This document shows, piece by piece, positions 54,292 to 62,944 of a stretch of 64,000 nucleotides of DNA. How positions within the stretch are numbered: the stretch's first letter is position 1; every line of letters begins with the position of its first letter. Origin of the DNA: Burkholderia multivorans ATCC BAA-247 (GTDB lineage: Bacteria > Pseudomonadota > Gammaproteobacteria > Burkholderiales > Burkholderiaceae); NCBI RefSeq assembly GCF_000959525.1, contig NZ_CP009832.1, positions 1,860,001 to 1,924,000 on the forward strand, written 5' to 3'. The notes beneath the pieces were generated by a model. The model was not told the DNA's origin. It saw only the letters and a program-made list of their open reading frames with translations, and searched no databases. Made by a program: the position numbers and the translations under genes.

Positions 54292-54377
54292 GGCGCTTGA
54301 GCATCGATCGATTTTCGCGCCGCGCAAACGCGGTCATGATCGCCGCCATGGACCTCATCATCTGATCGGAGACAGTC

Positions 54378-55568
54378 ATGACAACACCGCTCGACGGCAT
54401 TCGCGTCCTCGAACTCGGGCAACTGATCGCCGGGCCGTTTGCCGGCCGGATGCTCGCCGAATTCGGCGCGGACGTGATCAAGATCGAGCCGCCCGGCGTC
54501 GGCGACCCGCTGCGCAAATGGCGGCTGCTGCACGACGGCACGTCGGTATGGTGGGCCGTGCAGTCGCGCAACAAGTCGTCGGTGACGCTCGATCTGCGCA
54601 CACCCGAAGGACAGGACGTCGTGCGCCGCCTCGTCGCCGAAGCCGACGTGCTGATCGAGAATTTCCGCCCCGGCACGCTTGAAGGGTGGGGGCTCGGCTG
54701 GGACACGCTGTCGGCGATCAACCCGCGGCTCGTAATGCTGCGCGTGTCGGGCTACGGCCAGAGCGGCCCATACCGCGACCGGCCGGGCTTCGGTGCGATC
54801 GCCGAAGCGATGGGCGGGCTGCGGCATCTGACCGGCGAGCCGGGCCGGACGCCGGTGCGCGTCGGCATCTCGCTCGGCGATTCGCTGTCCGCGCTGCACG
54901 GCGTGATCGGCGTGCTGCTCGCGCTGAGGCATCGCGATCGTCCGGGCGGCACCGGGCAGGTCGTCGACGTCGCGCTGTACGAGTCGGTCTTCAACATGAT
55001 GGAAAGCCTGCTGCCCGAATACGCTGTGTTCGGCACGGTACGTCAGCCGTCCGGCAGCAGCCTGCCCGGCATCGCGCCGACCAACGCGTATCGCTGCCGC
55101 GACGGCAAGTACGCATTGATCGCCGGCAACGGCGACAGCATTTTCCGGCGGCTGATGGACCTGATCGGCCGGGCCGACCTCGGCCAGGATCCGGCGCTCG
55201 CGCACAACGACGGCCGCGTCGCGCAGGTCGAGCGCCTCGATGCGGCGATCGGCGCCTGGACCGCGCAGCACGATCTCGACGACGTGCTCGCCGCGCTCCA
55301 TGAAGCGCGCATTCCGTCGGGCCGCATCTACGACGTCGCGGACATCGCGTCCGATCCGCACTACCGTGCGCGCGACATGATCGTCGAAGATGCGCTGCCG
55401 GACGGCACGCCGGTGCTCGTGCCGGGCATCGTGCCGAAGCTCGCCGCGACGCCGGGACGCATCGCACGGCCCGCGCCCGCGCTCGGCGCGGATACCGACA
55501 CGGTGCTCGAATCGCTCGGCGTCGATGCGGCGACGCGCGACGACTGGCGCGCTCGCGGCGTGATCTGA
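54378..55568 (+). CDS. CaiB/BaiF family (class III) CoA-transferase
   Basis: Class III CoA-transferase, 396 aa: IRVLELGQLIAGPFAGRMLA at residues 7-26, FGADVIKIEPPGVGDPLR near 30, ADVLIENFRPGTLEGWGLG near 91, and the catalytic-Asp region RDRPGFGAIAEAMGG near 134. It is the first gene of an operon with an HMG-CoA-lyase-type enzyme (12 bases downstream) and a VOC protein. Together these suggest activation and cleavage of a hydroxy-dicarboxylic acid such as 3-hydroxy-3-methylglutarate or citramalate; the true substrate is not readable. Confidence 0.9.
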   Translation: MTTPLDGIRVLELGQLIAGPFAGRMLAEFGADVIKIEPPGVGDPLRKWRLLHDGTSVWWAVQSRNKSSVTLDLRTPEGQDVVRRLVAEADVLIENFRPGTLEGWGLGWDTLSAINPRLVMLRVSGYGQSGPYRDRPGFGAIAEAMGGLRHLTGEPGRTPVRVGISLGDSLSALHGVIGVLLALRHRDRPGGTGQVVDVALYESVFNMMESLLPEYAVFGTVRQPSGSSLPGIAPTNAYRCRDGKYALIAGNGDSIFRRLMDLIGRADLGQDPALAHNDGRVAQVERLDAAIGAWTAQHDLDDVLAALHEARIPSGRIYDVADIASDPHYRARDMIVEDALPDGTPVLVPGIVPKLAATPGRIARPAPALGADTDTVLESLGVDAATRDDWRARGVI

Positions 55569-55580
55569 CGGAGGCTCGAC

Positions 55581-56558
55581 ATGAACGCTCGACACAAACG
55601 GGACAAACGGCTCCATCTGCACGAAGTCGCGCCGCGCGACGGTCTCCAGAACGAAGCGGCATTCGTCGACACCGACGCCAAGATCGCGCTGATCGACGCG
55701 CTGAGCGCGTGCGGCTACGCGAAGATCGAAGTCACGTCGTTCACGTCGCCGAAGGCGATCCCCGCGCTGCGCGACGCGGAGGCCGTGATGCACGGCATCG
55801 CGCGTGCGCCGGGCGTCGTCTACACCGCGCTCGTGCCGAACGTGCGCGGCGCGGAGCGCGCGCTGTCGTGCGGCGTCGACGAGGTGAACCTCGTGATGTC
55901 GGCGAGCGACAGCCACAACCGCGCGAACCTGCGGATGACGCGCGAGCAGTCGTTCGCGCAGCTGCGCGAGGTGATCGACGCGGTGCGCGGCACGGGCATC
56001 GCGATCAACGTGTCGCTGTCCACCGCGATGGGATGCCCGATGGAAGGCGACGTACCCGCCGAAACGGTGCTCGCATGGATGCAGCGGTTCGCCGATCTCG
56101 GCGTGCACGGCTTCACGCTCTGCGACACGACCGGCATGGCGTTTCCGTCGCAGGTGCGCGACCTCTGCGAACGCGCACGCGCGCGCTTCGGTGCGCTGCC
56201 GCTGACGCTGCACTTTCACAATACGCGCGGAATGGCGCTCGCGAACACGCTCGCGGCGCTCGACGCCGGCATCGACCGCTTCGACGCGTCGCTCGGCGGC
56301 CTCGGCGGCTGCCCGTACGCACCGGGTGCGACCGGCAACGCGTGCACCGAGGAGCTCGTGCACATGCTCGAGCTCGACGGCTACGACACCGGCGTCGATC
56401 TCGCGGCCGTGCTCGCCGCGGCCGCACGATTGCCCGCGCTGATCGGTCACGACGTGCCGAGCCAGTTGCTGAAAGCCGGGCGCCGCTCGGACCTGCATCG
56501 TCCGTCGGCCGAAGCGATCGCAGCGCCGCGCGTTGTCCTCGATGGAGCACGCACATGA
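55581..56558 (+). CDS. Hydroxymethylglutaryl-CoA lyase-type enzyme
   Basis: TIM-barrel lyase of the HMGL-like family, 325 aa. LHEVAPRDGLQNEA near residue 13 (metal and catalytic Arg/Asp), EVTSFTSPKAIPAL near 49, LHFHNTRGMALANTLAALDAG near 210 (His-X-His metal ligands) and the catalytic-Cys loop GGLGGCPYAPGATGN near 240. It splits a hydroxyacyl-CoA into a ketone/acid and acetyl-CoA. GGAGG lies upstream; the stop overlaps the VOC start (ATGA). Confidence 0.92.
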   Translation: MNARHKRDKRLHLHEVAPRDGLQNEAAFVDTDAKIALIDALSACGYAKIEVTSFTSPKAIPALRDAEAVMHGIARAPGVVYTALVPNVRGAERALSCGVDEVNLVMSASDSHNRANLRMTREQSFAQLREVIDAVRGTGIAINVSLSTAMGCPMEGDVPAETVLAWMQRFADLGVHGFTLCDTTGMAFPSQVRDLCERARARFGALPLTLHFHNTRGMALANTLAALDAGIDRFDASLGGLGGCPYAPGATGNACTEELVHMLELDGYDTGVDLAAVLAAAARLPALIGHDVPSQLLKAGRRSDLHRPSAEAIAAPRVVLDGART

Positions 56559-56938
56559 CACTGATCGATCGCATCGACCATCTCGTGCTGACCTGCGTCG
56601 ATCCCGAGCGCACGCGGCAGTTCTATGTCGACGTGCTGCAGATGCGGCTCGAAACGTTCGGCGCGGGCCGCATCGCGTTCCGCTTCGGCAACCAGAAGAT
56701 CAACCTCCACGTGCGTGGCGCGGAGTTCGAGCCGAAGGCGCACCTGCCGGTGCCGGGCGCGCTCGATCTGTGTCTGATCGCAGCCGTGCCGCTCGACGAC
56801 GTGATCGCGCACCTCGCACGCGTCGGCTGGCCCATCGTCGAAGGGCCCGTCGAGCGCACGGGCGCGACGCAGCGGATCCGTTCCGTCTACGTGCGCGATC
56901 CCGATCTGAACCTGATCGAGATCGCCGAGCCGATCTGA
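56555..56938 (+). CDS. VOC (glyoxalase/bleomycin-resistance) family protein
   Basis: Small protein of 127 aa with a duplicated beta-alpha-beta-beta-beta fold: IDHLVLTCVDPERTRQFYVD near residue 7, KINLHVRG near 48 and a final YVRDPDLNLIEIAEP near 112. His7, His/Glu ligands typical of VOC metal sites are present (HLVL, NLHV, LIEI). Translationally coupled to the lyase gene. Reaction unknown; probably an isomerase, lyase or dioxygenase in the same pathway. Confidence 0.87.
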   Translation: MTLIDRIDHLVLTCVDPERTRQFYVDVLQMRLETFGAGRIAFRFGNQKINLHVRGAEFEPKAHLPVPGALDLCLIAAVPLDDVIAHLARVGWPIVEGPVERTGATQRIRSVYVRDPDLNLIEIAEPI

Positions 56939-57162
56939 ACGAACCGATCTTGCCGAGCCAACCGGCGCGGCAGCGCCGTCTCGCACGTGCGGCGCGCCGG
57001 CTCGCGCACGGCCGCGCCGACTGTCAGCCTGCCGATCCCGCCCGCCGCGCGCGGCCCGCCGACGCATGCGTGCGCGTATGATCGGCGTCAGGCCGATGCG
57101 TGCCCGCGCATACCGTAGCGGCACGGTCGCGGCTTTCTCCTCAGGCTTTCCAGGACCTGCCC

Positions 57163-58056
57163 ATGGTGAACCCGCTTCATTTCGATCTGCAGTCGTTGCG
57201 CGTATTCGCGCTCGTCGCCGAGCACGGCAGTCTCACCAAGGCTGCCGAGCACGGGCAGCTCACGCTGTCGGCCGTCAGCAAACGCATCGCGGAACTCGAG
57301 AGCGTGACGGGCAGCGCGCTGTTCGTCCGGCATGCGCGCGGCGTCGAGCTGACGCCCGCGGGCCGTGCGCTGCTCGATCATGCGGCGAAGATTCTCGAAC
57401 AGGTGAACCGGATGGCGCACGAGATGAGCGACTACGCCGCCGGCGTGCGCGGACACATCCATGTGTGGACGAACACGTCGGCGATCGTCCAGTTCCTGCC
57501 CGCCGATCTCGCCGCGTTTCTGACCGACAACCCCGGCATCCGGATCAGCCTCGCGGAGCGGCTCAGCCACGAAATCGTCGATGCGCTCGCGGCCGGGCAG
57601 GCCGACCTCGGCGTGTTCGCGGACAACGTGCCGGCGCCCGGCATCGAGCGCCGCGTGTATCGGCGCGACGAACTCGTGCTGCTGGTGCCGCGCGGCCATC
57701 GCTTCGCGACGCGCGAGCGGATCCGCTTCGCCGAGACGCTCGACGAGGATTACGTCGGGCTCAGCGACGGCAGCTCGCTGCTCGCGCGAATGACCGATGC
57801 GGCGTTCGCGGCCGAGCGGTCGCTGAAGCTGCGGATCCAGGTATCGAATTTCGACGGTGTGAGCCGGATGATCGAGGCCGGGCTCGGGATCGGCGTGCTG
57901 CCGCGCGACGCCGTGACGGGCGAGCGCGCGGCGCGGCTCGGCGTCGTGACGCTCGAGGATGCGTGGGCCACGCGCACGCTGTGGGTCGGCGTGAAGGCCG
58001 GTGCGGCGCTGACCTCGGACATCGCGAAGCTGTTCGACTTCATGTCGGCACGCTGA
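57163..58056 (+). CDS. LysR-family transcriptional regulator
   Basis: Regulator of 297 aa: an N-terminal helix-turn-helix (LRVFALVAEHGSLTKAAEHG, LTLSAVSKRIAELES, about residues 12-48) and a C-terminal periplasmic-binding-like effector domain. The ATG at 57163 was chosen because it gives the standard LysR N-terminus and CAGGA lies upstream. Located after the CoA-transferase/lyase/VOC genes on the same strand and convergent with the MFS gene. It may recognise the T-N11-A palindromes at 54212 and 54275; that is inferred. Confidence 0.9.
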   Translation: MVNPLHFDLQSLRVFALVAEHGSLTKAAEHGQLTLSAVSKRIAELESVTGSALFVRHARGVELTPAGRALLDHAAKILEQVNRMAHEMSDYAAGVRGHIHVWTNTSAIVQFLPADLAAFLTDNPGIRISLAERLSHEIVDALAAGQADLGVFADNVPAPGIERRVYRRDELVLLVPRGHRFATRERIRFAETLDEDYVGLSDGSSLLARMTDAAFAAERSLKLRIQVSNFDGVSRMIEAGLGIGVLPRDAVTGERAARLGVVTLEDAWATRTLWVGVKAGAALTSDIAKLFDFMSAR

Positions 58057-58110
58057 GGCGCCGACACGCAAACGGCCGGGCGGCGCGCGACGCGCGACGC
58101 GTCCGATTCG

Positions 58111-59568
58111 TCACACCGGATTGATCTCGTCCTGGCTGCGCCGCGTGGTCAGCGGCCCGAGCAGGCGCAGCGTGATCGCAACGATCGCGAGCGCCACCGA
58201 GATCGTGCCGAACATCGCGCCTGCGCCGCCGCGCACGAGCACCGGCAGCAGCACGAACGGCAGCGCGCCGCTGACGATGCGCGACAGCGCGTACGTGCTG
58301 CCGATCGCGGTCGAACGCACGCGCGCCGGAAAGATCTCGGCCTGATAGACGTGATACGCGTTGCTGAACACGTTCGACGCGCAGGTCGTCAACACGCCGA
58401 AACAGACGATCAGCACCGTATGGTTCGAATACGCGAAACAGAGCCCGAACGCGGCGATCGACAGGATCGACGCGATCACGAGCGTGCGGCGCTCGATGCG
58501 ATGGAGCAACGGAATCGACAGCAGCGAGCCGAGCGGATAGCCGAGAAACGACAGCGCAAGGAACAGCGTGCTGTCCGTCACGTCGAAGCCGCGGCTTTTG
58601 ACGACGACGCCCGCAAGCGTGCCGAAACCGTAGTAGCCGAAGCCCTGGAATAGATGAAAGATCACGAGCATCGCGTAGCGCGCGCCGTACGGCCGGCGGC
58701 GCAGCAACGCGAGGCGCTCGCCGAGCGCGAGCGGGCGCTGCGGTTCGACGGGTGGCGCGAAACGTTCGGGCATCCGTACGCCGGCGCTGTCCGCGAAGCG
58801 CCGTAGCGTCGCATATGCTTCGTCGTCGCGCCCCTGCGCGAGCAGCCAGCGCGGGCTTTCCGGCAACCGGTGCCGCACGAACAGCACGTACACCGCACCG
58901 AGGCTGCCGATCGCCAGAATGATTCGCCAGCCGGCCACGCTGCCGACATGCAACGGGTTGAGCCACAGCGCGAGAAAGCCGACGAGCGGCACTGCAACGT
59001 ACGACGTCGTGTACGCCCACGCCGCGAGCCGTCCGCGCTTGTCCTTCGGCAGGATCTCGGACAGGTAGCTGTCCGCGACCGGATAGATCGCGCCGACGCC
59101 GATGCCGGTCAGGAACCGGCACGCGACGAGCATGTCGGCGTTCACGGAGAACGCCCCGATCAGCGAGAACGCGCTGTACCAGACGAGCGTCAGCAGGAAC
59201 GCGCGACGACGCCCGATGCGGTCCGCGACACTGCCGAGACATAGCGCGCCGACGAACATCCCGATGAACGCGGACGCGAGCAGAAGCTTGAAGTCGGCGC
59301 TCTCGCGGTTCAGCCCGAATTCGCTTTGCAGCGCGGAGCCGATCGTGCTGACGAGAAAGATCTCGTACATGTCGAAGAACAGGCCGATTCCGATCACCCA
59401 GACGACGAACCGGTGCAGCGCGCCGACCGGCAGGTCGTCCATGAAAGCGCCGAGCGTGACGTCGCGTGCGGAAACGGGCGCCGGCTCGGCGGCGGAGCGG
59501 GCGGCAGGCGGCGAGGCAGGTGCGGGCGGCGCCGCGCGGCCGCCGAGATCGAGGGAAGGGATGGTCAT
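58111..59568 (-). CDS. MFS transporter (sugar/aromatic-acid porter-like)
   Basis: Major-facilitator permease, 485 aa, with a hydrophilic N-terminus of about 45 residues and twelve predicted helices. Signatures: GSVADRIGRRRAFLLTLVW near residue 98, LPESPRWLLAQGR near 234 and the second-half RIERRT loop near 357. CGGAGA precedes the ATG at 59568; the upstream in-frame ATG lacks a site. The single MFS gene probably imports an organic acid for the neighbouring catabolic operon. A degenerate copy of the operator palindrome lies about 190 bases upstream. Confidence 0.88.
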   Translation of the reverse strand: MTIPSLDLGGRAAPPAPASPPAARSAAEPAPVSARDVTLGAFMDDLPVGALHRFVVWVIGIGLFFDMYEIFLVSTIGSALQSEFGLNRESADFKLLLASAFIGMFVGALCLGSVADRIGRRRAFLLTLVWYSAFSLIGAFSVNADMLVACRFLTGIGVGAIYPVADSYLSEILPKDKRGRLAAWAYTTSYVAVPLVGFLALWLNPLHVGSVAGWRIILAIGSLGAVYVLFVRHRLPESPRWLLAQGRDDEAYATLRRFADSAGVRMPERFAPPVEPQRPLALGERLALLRRRPYGARYAMLVIFHLFQGFGYYGFGTLAGVVVKSRGFDVTDSTLFLALSFLGYPLGSLLSIPLLHRIERRTLVIASILSIAAFGLCFAYSNHTVLIVCFGVLTTCASNVFSNAYHVYQAEIFPARVRSTAIGSTYALSRIVSGALPFVLLPVLVRGGAGAMFGTISVALAIVAITLRLLGPLTTRRSQDEINPV

Positions 59569-59760
59569 CGTGTCTCCGATTGTTGAAACCGCCGGGCATC
59601 GCGCCCGGGCGGCGACGGCGCGGCACAACGGCGCGCCGGCCATGCGAATCGCGTCAGTCCCGCGTGGCGCCGCGAGGGCCGGATGCGCGGGCTGCGCCGA
59701 TCGTCCGACACATGCTCCGCGAATTTGCGGCTGCCGATAATTGAGGATGTCTCAAGCGTC

Positions 59761-59777
59761 CTTTCCCGTGCAGAAAG
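59761..59777. promoter_or_regulatory. Degenerate copy of the CTTTCC-N5-GGAAAG-type palindrome
   Basis: CTTTCCCGTGCAGAAAG is 17 bases long and matches 12 of the 14 arm positions of the perfect palindromes at 54212 and 54275. It sits between the divergent MFS gene and the decayed LysR gene, where an operator is expected. Confidence 0.4.
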
Positions 59778-59878
59778 GGTGCGCTGCGCGGGCGCGCACG
59801 GGGCTACGGTATAGACAGCCTGCATGCCCGTTTCTCGCCGCGCGCGATCTTCCGAGTGCCATAAACCGGATCGATGCG

Positions 59879-60190
59879 ATGGAGGTGTTCGTCGTCACGC
59901 TCGCCGAGCGCAGCCTCGCGGGCGCCGGACGGCGGCTCGGCCGTTCGCCGGCCGCGTGCCGCCGCGCGATCGCGTTTCTCGGGGCCCACACCGGCACCGC
60001 GCGGCTCTACCGGACGACGTGCACCATCCCGCTCGATGAAGCTGGCGAGCGCCACGCGGCCGCGTGCCGTCGCTTCCTTGCGGATTTCGAGGAAGCCGAC
60101 ATGCCGGTGGCCGGCGAACGCGCTGCGCCGCGCGGGATGCTGACGGTCACCGCGCCGGTCGCCGCCGATAGCGCGCTCGCCTGCCCGTGA
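59879..60190 (+). pseudogene. Truncated LysR-family regulator
   Basis: About 100 residues matching only the DNA-binding half of a LysR protein (RIDAMEVFVVTLAERSLAGA, LADFEEADM, APRGMLTVTAPVA). The frame then hits a stop, and no effector domain follows before the nitronate monooxygenase gene. The expected start position reads ATA instead of ATG (ATAAACCGGATCGATGCG), and the recognition helix reads SPAACRRAIAFL where relatives have an AVSRAIAFLE-like sequence. Divergent to the MFS gene, so probably its former regulator. Confidence 0.72.
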
Positions 60191-60277
60191 CGTAGGATGG
60201 CGCAGCGACGCGGCGCGCGTGCCCGCACCGGCGCCCGATTCGACCGACCTTTCGATCGCGATACAGGAGGCAACGAC

Positions 60278-61378
60278 ATGAACGCATCGACCGATAACCG
60301 CGCGCTGCTGCGCCAGCTCGGCATCCGCGTGCCGATCATCCAGGCGCCGATGGCCGGCGTCAGCACGTCGGCGCTCGCAGCCGCGGTGTCGAACGCGGGC
60401 GGGCTCGGCTCGCTCGGCGTCGGCGCGACGAATGCGGACGGCGCGCGCAAGATGATCCGCGACACGCGCGCGCTCACCGACCGGCCGTTCAATATCAACG
60501 TGTTCTGTCACCAGCCCGCGCGCGCCGATGCGGCGATCGAACGCGCGTGGCTCGACTGGCTCGCGCCAACGTTTCGCCAATACGGCGCGACGCCGCCGGC
60601 GTCGCTGTCGGAGATCTATACGAGCTTCATCGCCGATCCCGCGATGCAGGCGATGCTCCTCGAAGAAAAGCCGGCCGTCGTCAGCTTCCATTTCGGGCTG
60701 CCGTCCGCCGACGTGATCGCGGCGCTCAAGCGCGCCGGCGTCACGCTGTTCGCGTCCGCGACGAATCTCGACGAAGCGCGGCAGATCGCCGACGGCGGCA
60801 TCGACGCGATCGTCGCGCAGGGCGTCGAGGCCGGCGGCCATCGCGGCGTGTTCGATCCAGCTGCGCGCGACGACCGGCTCGGCACGTTCGCGCTCACGCG
60901 ACTGCTCGTGCGCGAATGCGCGCTGCCCGTGATCGCGGCGGGCGGCATCATGGACGGCGAGGGGATCGCCGCGGCGCTCGCGCTCGGCGCACAGGCCGCA
61001 CAGCTCGGCACCGCGTTCGTCGCGTGCCCCGAAACCTCGATCGACGACGGCTATCGCCGCGCGATCCTCAGCGACGCGACGCGGCACACGACGTTCACCG
61101 CGGCCATTTCGGGTCGCGTCGCGCGCGGCATTGCGAACCGGTTCACCGCGCTCGGCGACGATCCGCGCGCGCCGGTCACGCCCGCCTATCCGATTGCCTA
61201 CGACGCCGGTAAAGCGCTGCACGCGGCAGCGAAGGCGAAGGGCGAATTCGGCTACGGCGCGCAGTGGGCCGGGCAGGCCGCACCGCTCGTCCGCTCGCTG
61301 CCCGCCGCCGAGCTGTTCGCGACGCTCGAGCGCGAGACGCGCGCCGCGATCGCGCGACTGCAGCACGCGCTGGACTGA
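60278..61378 (+). CDS. Nitronate monooxygenase
   Basis: FMN-dependent TIM-barrel enzyme, 366 aa, of the 2-nitropropane dioxygenase/nitronate monooxygenase family. [20 protein letters not shown] near residue 19, [19 protein letters not shown] near 43, a catalytic-His-type segment [11 protein letters not shown] near 183 and [20 protein letters not shown] near 222. It oxidises toxic nitronates such as propionate 3-nitronate to aldehyde or ketone. ACAGGAGG precedes the ATG. Single gene. Confidence 0.92.
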   Translation: MNASTDNRALLRQLGIRVPIIQAPMAGVSTSALAAAVSNAGGLGSLGVGATNADGARKMIRDTRALTDRPFNINVFCHQPARADAAIERAWLDWLAPTFRQYGATPPASLSEIYTSFIADPAMQAMLLEEKPAVVSFHFGLPSADVIAALKRAGVTLFASATNLDEARQIADGGIDAIVAQGVEAGGHRGVFDPAARDDRLGTFALTRLLVRECALPVIAAGGIMDGEGIAAALALGAQAAQLGTAFVACPETSIDDGYRRAILSDATRHTTFTAAISGRVARGIANRFTALGDDPRAPVTPAYPIAYDAGKALHAAAKAKGEFGYGAQWAGQAAPLVRSLPAAELFATLERETRAAIARLQHALD

Positions 61379-61506
61379 GCGCATCTACGCGGCGGCGGCC
61401 GCGGGATTGCAACGTCATGTATCCGCGCGCAACGCGGATACAGTGCGATACGCAGCCGTTGCGCGCGTTCGCTATAACGCAGATATCGCCTTTTCCGGAG
61501 CACGCG

Positions 61507-61878
61507 ATGTCTGCCACCTGGTTCAGCGGATCCTGCCATTGCGGGGCCGTTCGCTTCGAAGTGAAAGCTGCCCTCACACCGGCGGTGCGCTGCAATTGCA
61601 GCCTGTGCCGCCGGCGCGGCGCGCTGATGAGCCCGATGTTCGACGGGCGCGACCTGAAGATCGTCGAGGGCGAGCGCATGCTGAGCACGTATCGCTTCAA
61701 CACCGGCACGGCGCGTCACTATTTCTGCAGCCGCTGCGGCGTCTATCCATTCCACCAGACGCGCATGGATCCCGCGTGCTGGCGCGTCAATCTCGGCTGC
61801 ATCGACGGCATCGATCCGTATGCGCTCGACGCCACGATCGCCAACGGTGCGAGCCTGTCCGTCGTGGAGGACGCATGA
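61507..61878 (+). CDS. GFA (glutathione-dependent formaldehyde-activating) family protein
   Basis: Zinc-binding protein of 123 aa. Cysteine motifs GSCHCGAVRF near residue 8, CNCSLCRRRG near 29 and FCSRCGVYPFH near 73 give the CXC/CXXC pattern of the GFA/CENP-V fold. Members related to Gfa bind glutathione, but most are uncharacterised. The stop overlaps the start of a 48-codon frame (ATGA). Confidence 0.88.
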   Translation: MSATWFSGSCHCGAVRFEVKAALTPAVRCNCSLCRRRGALMSPMFDGRDLKIVEGERMLSTYRFNTGTARHYFCSRCGVYPFHQTRMDPACWRVNLGCIDGIDPYALDATIANGASLSVVEDA

Positions 61879-62021
61879 AACGCTGGCTGACGATCCTGCT
61901 GTTCGCCGCGGGCGGGCTCGCGACCGAAATCGCGCATCCGGTGCAATGCTCGCTGCTGTCCGTCGGGCGACTGTCGTCGGTCGGCGACCGCCGGCGCCGG
62001 GACGACGCAACGCGCATCTGA
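61875..62021 (+). CDS. Possible small peptide gene coupled to the GFA gene
   Basis: A 48-codon frame that begins inside the GFA stop (ATGA). The product starts with KRWLTILLFAAGGLATEIAH, which looks like a signal peptide or membrane segment, then a basic tail. No homology recognised and no own ribosome site. It may be a real micro-protein or the remnant of a longer exported protein. Confidence 0.3.
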   Translation: MKRWLTILLFAAGGLATEIAHPVQCSLLSVGRLSSVGDRRRRDDATRI

Positions 62022-62024
62022 GCT

Positions 62025-62080
62025 CGCGCGCCGCTTCGCCGCGCGGGCCGCGCGCCGCTTCGCCGCGCGGGCCGCGCGCC
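62025..62080. repeat. 24-bp tandem repeat, 2.3 copies
   Basis: CGCGCGCCGCTTCGCCGCGC plus GGGC forms a 24-base unit at 62025-62048, repeated exactly at 62049-62072, with 8 more bases at 62073-62080. It lies between the GFA-linked frame and the ohrR promoter. Not coding as far as can be seen. Confidence 0.85.
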
Positions 62081-62117
62081 ATCGTCGATCGCGAACGATT
62101 CTCCTGCTTCCGATTCG

Positions 62118-62136
62118 ATCGCATGCGATATATAAT
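62118..62136 (+). promoter_or_regulatory. ohrR promoter with adjoining palindrome
   Basis: A perfect -10 hexamer TATAAT at 62131-62136 lies 41 bases before the OhrR-type start. Directly in front is the 12-bp palindrome ATCGCATGCGAT (62118-62129), a likely binding site for the MarR-family product itself. The -35 box is weak (TTCCGA, 62108-62113), which suits a repressible promoter. Confidence 0.6.
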
Positions 62137-62177
62137 GCGCGTATCTGCGACCGTTTCCGCGTCGAAGGAGAACGCCG

Positions 62178-62633
62178 ATGAAACCGAACGATGCACAAGC
62201 GCCGGCCACGCCGAAGCTGTCCGAATTCCTCTGTTTTGCGATCTATTCGACGAACCTCGCGTTCGGCAAGGCGTACAAGCCGATCCTCGAGGAGCTCGGT
62301 CTCACTTATACGCAATACATCACGATCATCGCGTTGTGGGAGGAGGGCAGCCTGACGGTCGGCCAGCTCGGCGAGAAGCTGTTCCTCGAATCGAACACGC
62401 TGACGCCGATCCTGAAGAAGCTCGAGGCGATGGGTTATCTGGAACGCCACCGCGATCCGTCGGACGAGCGCCAGGTGCGCGTGAGCCTCACCAAGAGCGG
62501 CCGCCGCGTGCGCGAAAAGGGGCTCGGCATGAACCTCGTCGAGGCAACCGGCTTGAAGCCCGATGAATTCGCGAAAATGCAAAAGGCAATCGTCACGTTG
62601 CGCGGCAATCTGATCGATTCGATCGAAGACTAG
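62178..62633 (+). CDS. ohrR: OhrR-type MarR-family regulator
   Basis: Regulator of 151 aa with a winged helix (TYTQYITIIALWEEGSLTVG, LESNTLTPILKKLEAMGYLE, RDPSDERQVRVSLT; residues 46-107). It has a single cysteine near the N-terminus in SEFLCFAIYSTN, at the place of the reactive peroxide-sensing Cys of OhrR. This supports an organic-hydroperoxide-responsive repressor. AAGGAG precedes the ATG. No ohr gene is next to it in this window, which is unusual. Symbol assigned by family features. Confidence 0.82.
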   Translation: MKPNDAQAPATPKLSEFLCFAIYSTNLAFGKAYKPILEELGLTYTQYITIIALWEEGSLTVGQLGEKLFLESNTLTPILKKLEAMGYLERHRDPSDERQVRVSLTKSGRRVREKGLGMNLVEATGLKPDEFAKMQKAIVTLRGNLIDSIED

Positions 62634-62641
62634 CCGACGTC

Positions 62642-62680
62642 GGGCCGGCGAAGCGAATGCGAGCCGGCCCGTTTCTTACT
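62642..62680 (+). terminator. Rho-independent terminator of ohrR
   Basis: GGGCCGGC (62642-62649) pairs with GCCGGCCC (62663-62670), followed by GTTTCTTACTT. It lies 9 bases after the ohrR stop. Confidence 0.7.
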
Positions 62681-62869
62681 TCCCCCGCGTTTCTTGCTTT
62701 ACCCGTTCATGCGCGCTTAGCCGACGCGTCGCGGCGCGCCATTCCGTCGAGTGCGCGAAGCATTCGCAGGCTTATCCGTCTTGAATCTCGGCGATGTGCA
62801 TCGCCTGCAAACGCCGACAACGCCGTCGGCACAGTCACGTTCGCACTCGCTTGCCGTCATGTGTCGCCT

Positions 62870-62908
62870 CCAAAGAAAAAGCGCACGCGATTACATCGCA
62901 TGCGCTTT
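62870..62908 (-). terminator. Rho-independent terminator of the DUF4148 array
   Basis: AAAGCGCACGCGAT (62878-62891) and ATCGCATGCGCTTT (62895-62908) form a 14-bp stem with one mismatch and a 3-base loop. On the minus strand it runs into TTTTTCTTT. It lies about 40 bases after the stop of the last DUF4148 gene. Confidence 0.8.
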
Positions 62909-62944
62909 ATATGTCGGCGGACGGCGGCGGTTTTGCCCCGCCGC

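Larger units (their letters stand above)
53958..54377. other. Non-coding stretch with short repeats and operator palindromes
   Basis: About 420 bases without a convincing gene. A 13-mer CCGACTCGCCAAC occurs at 54040-54052 and again at 54087-54099. The right half carries the two CTTTCCG-NNN-CGGAAAG palindromes listed separately. Open frames crossing this region look like by-products of GC-rich sequence. Confidence 0.5.
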
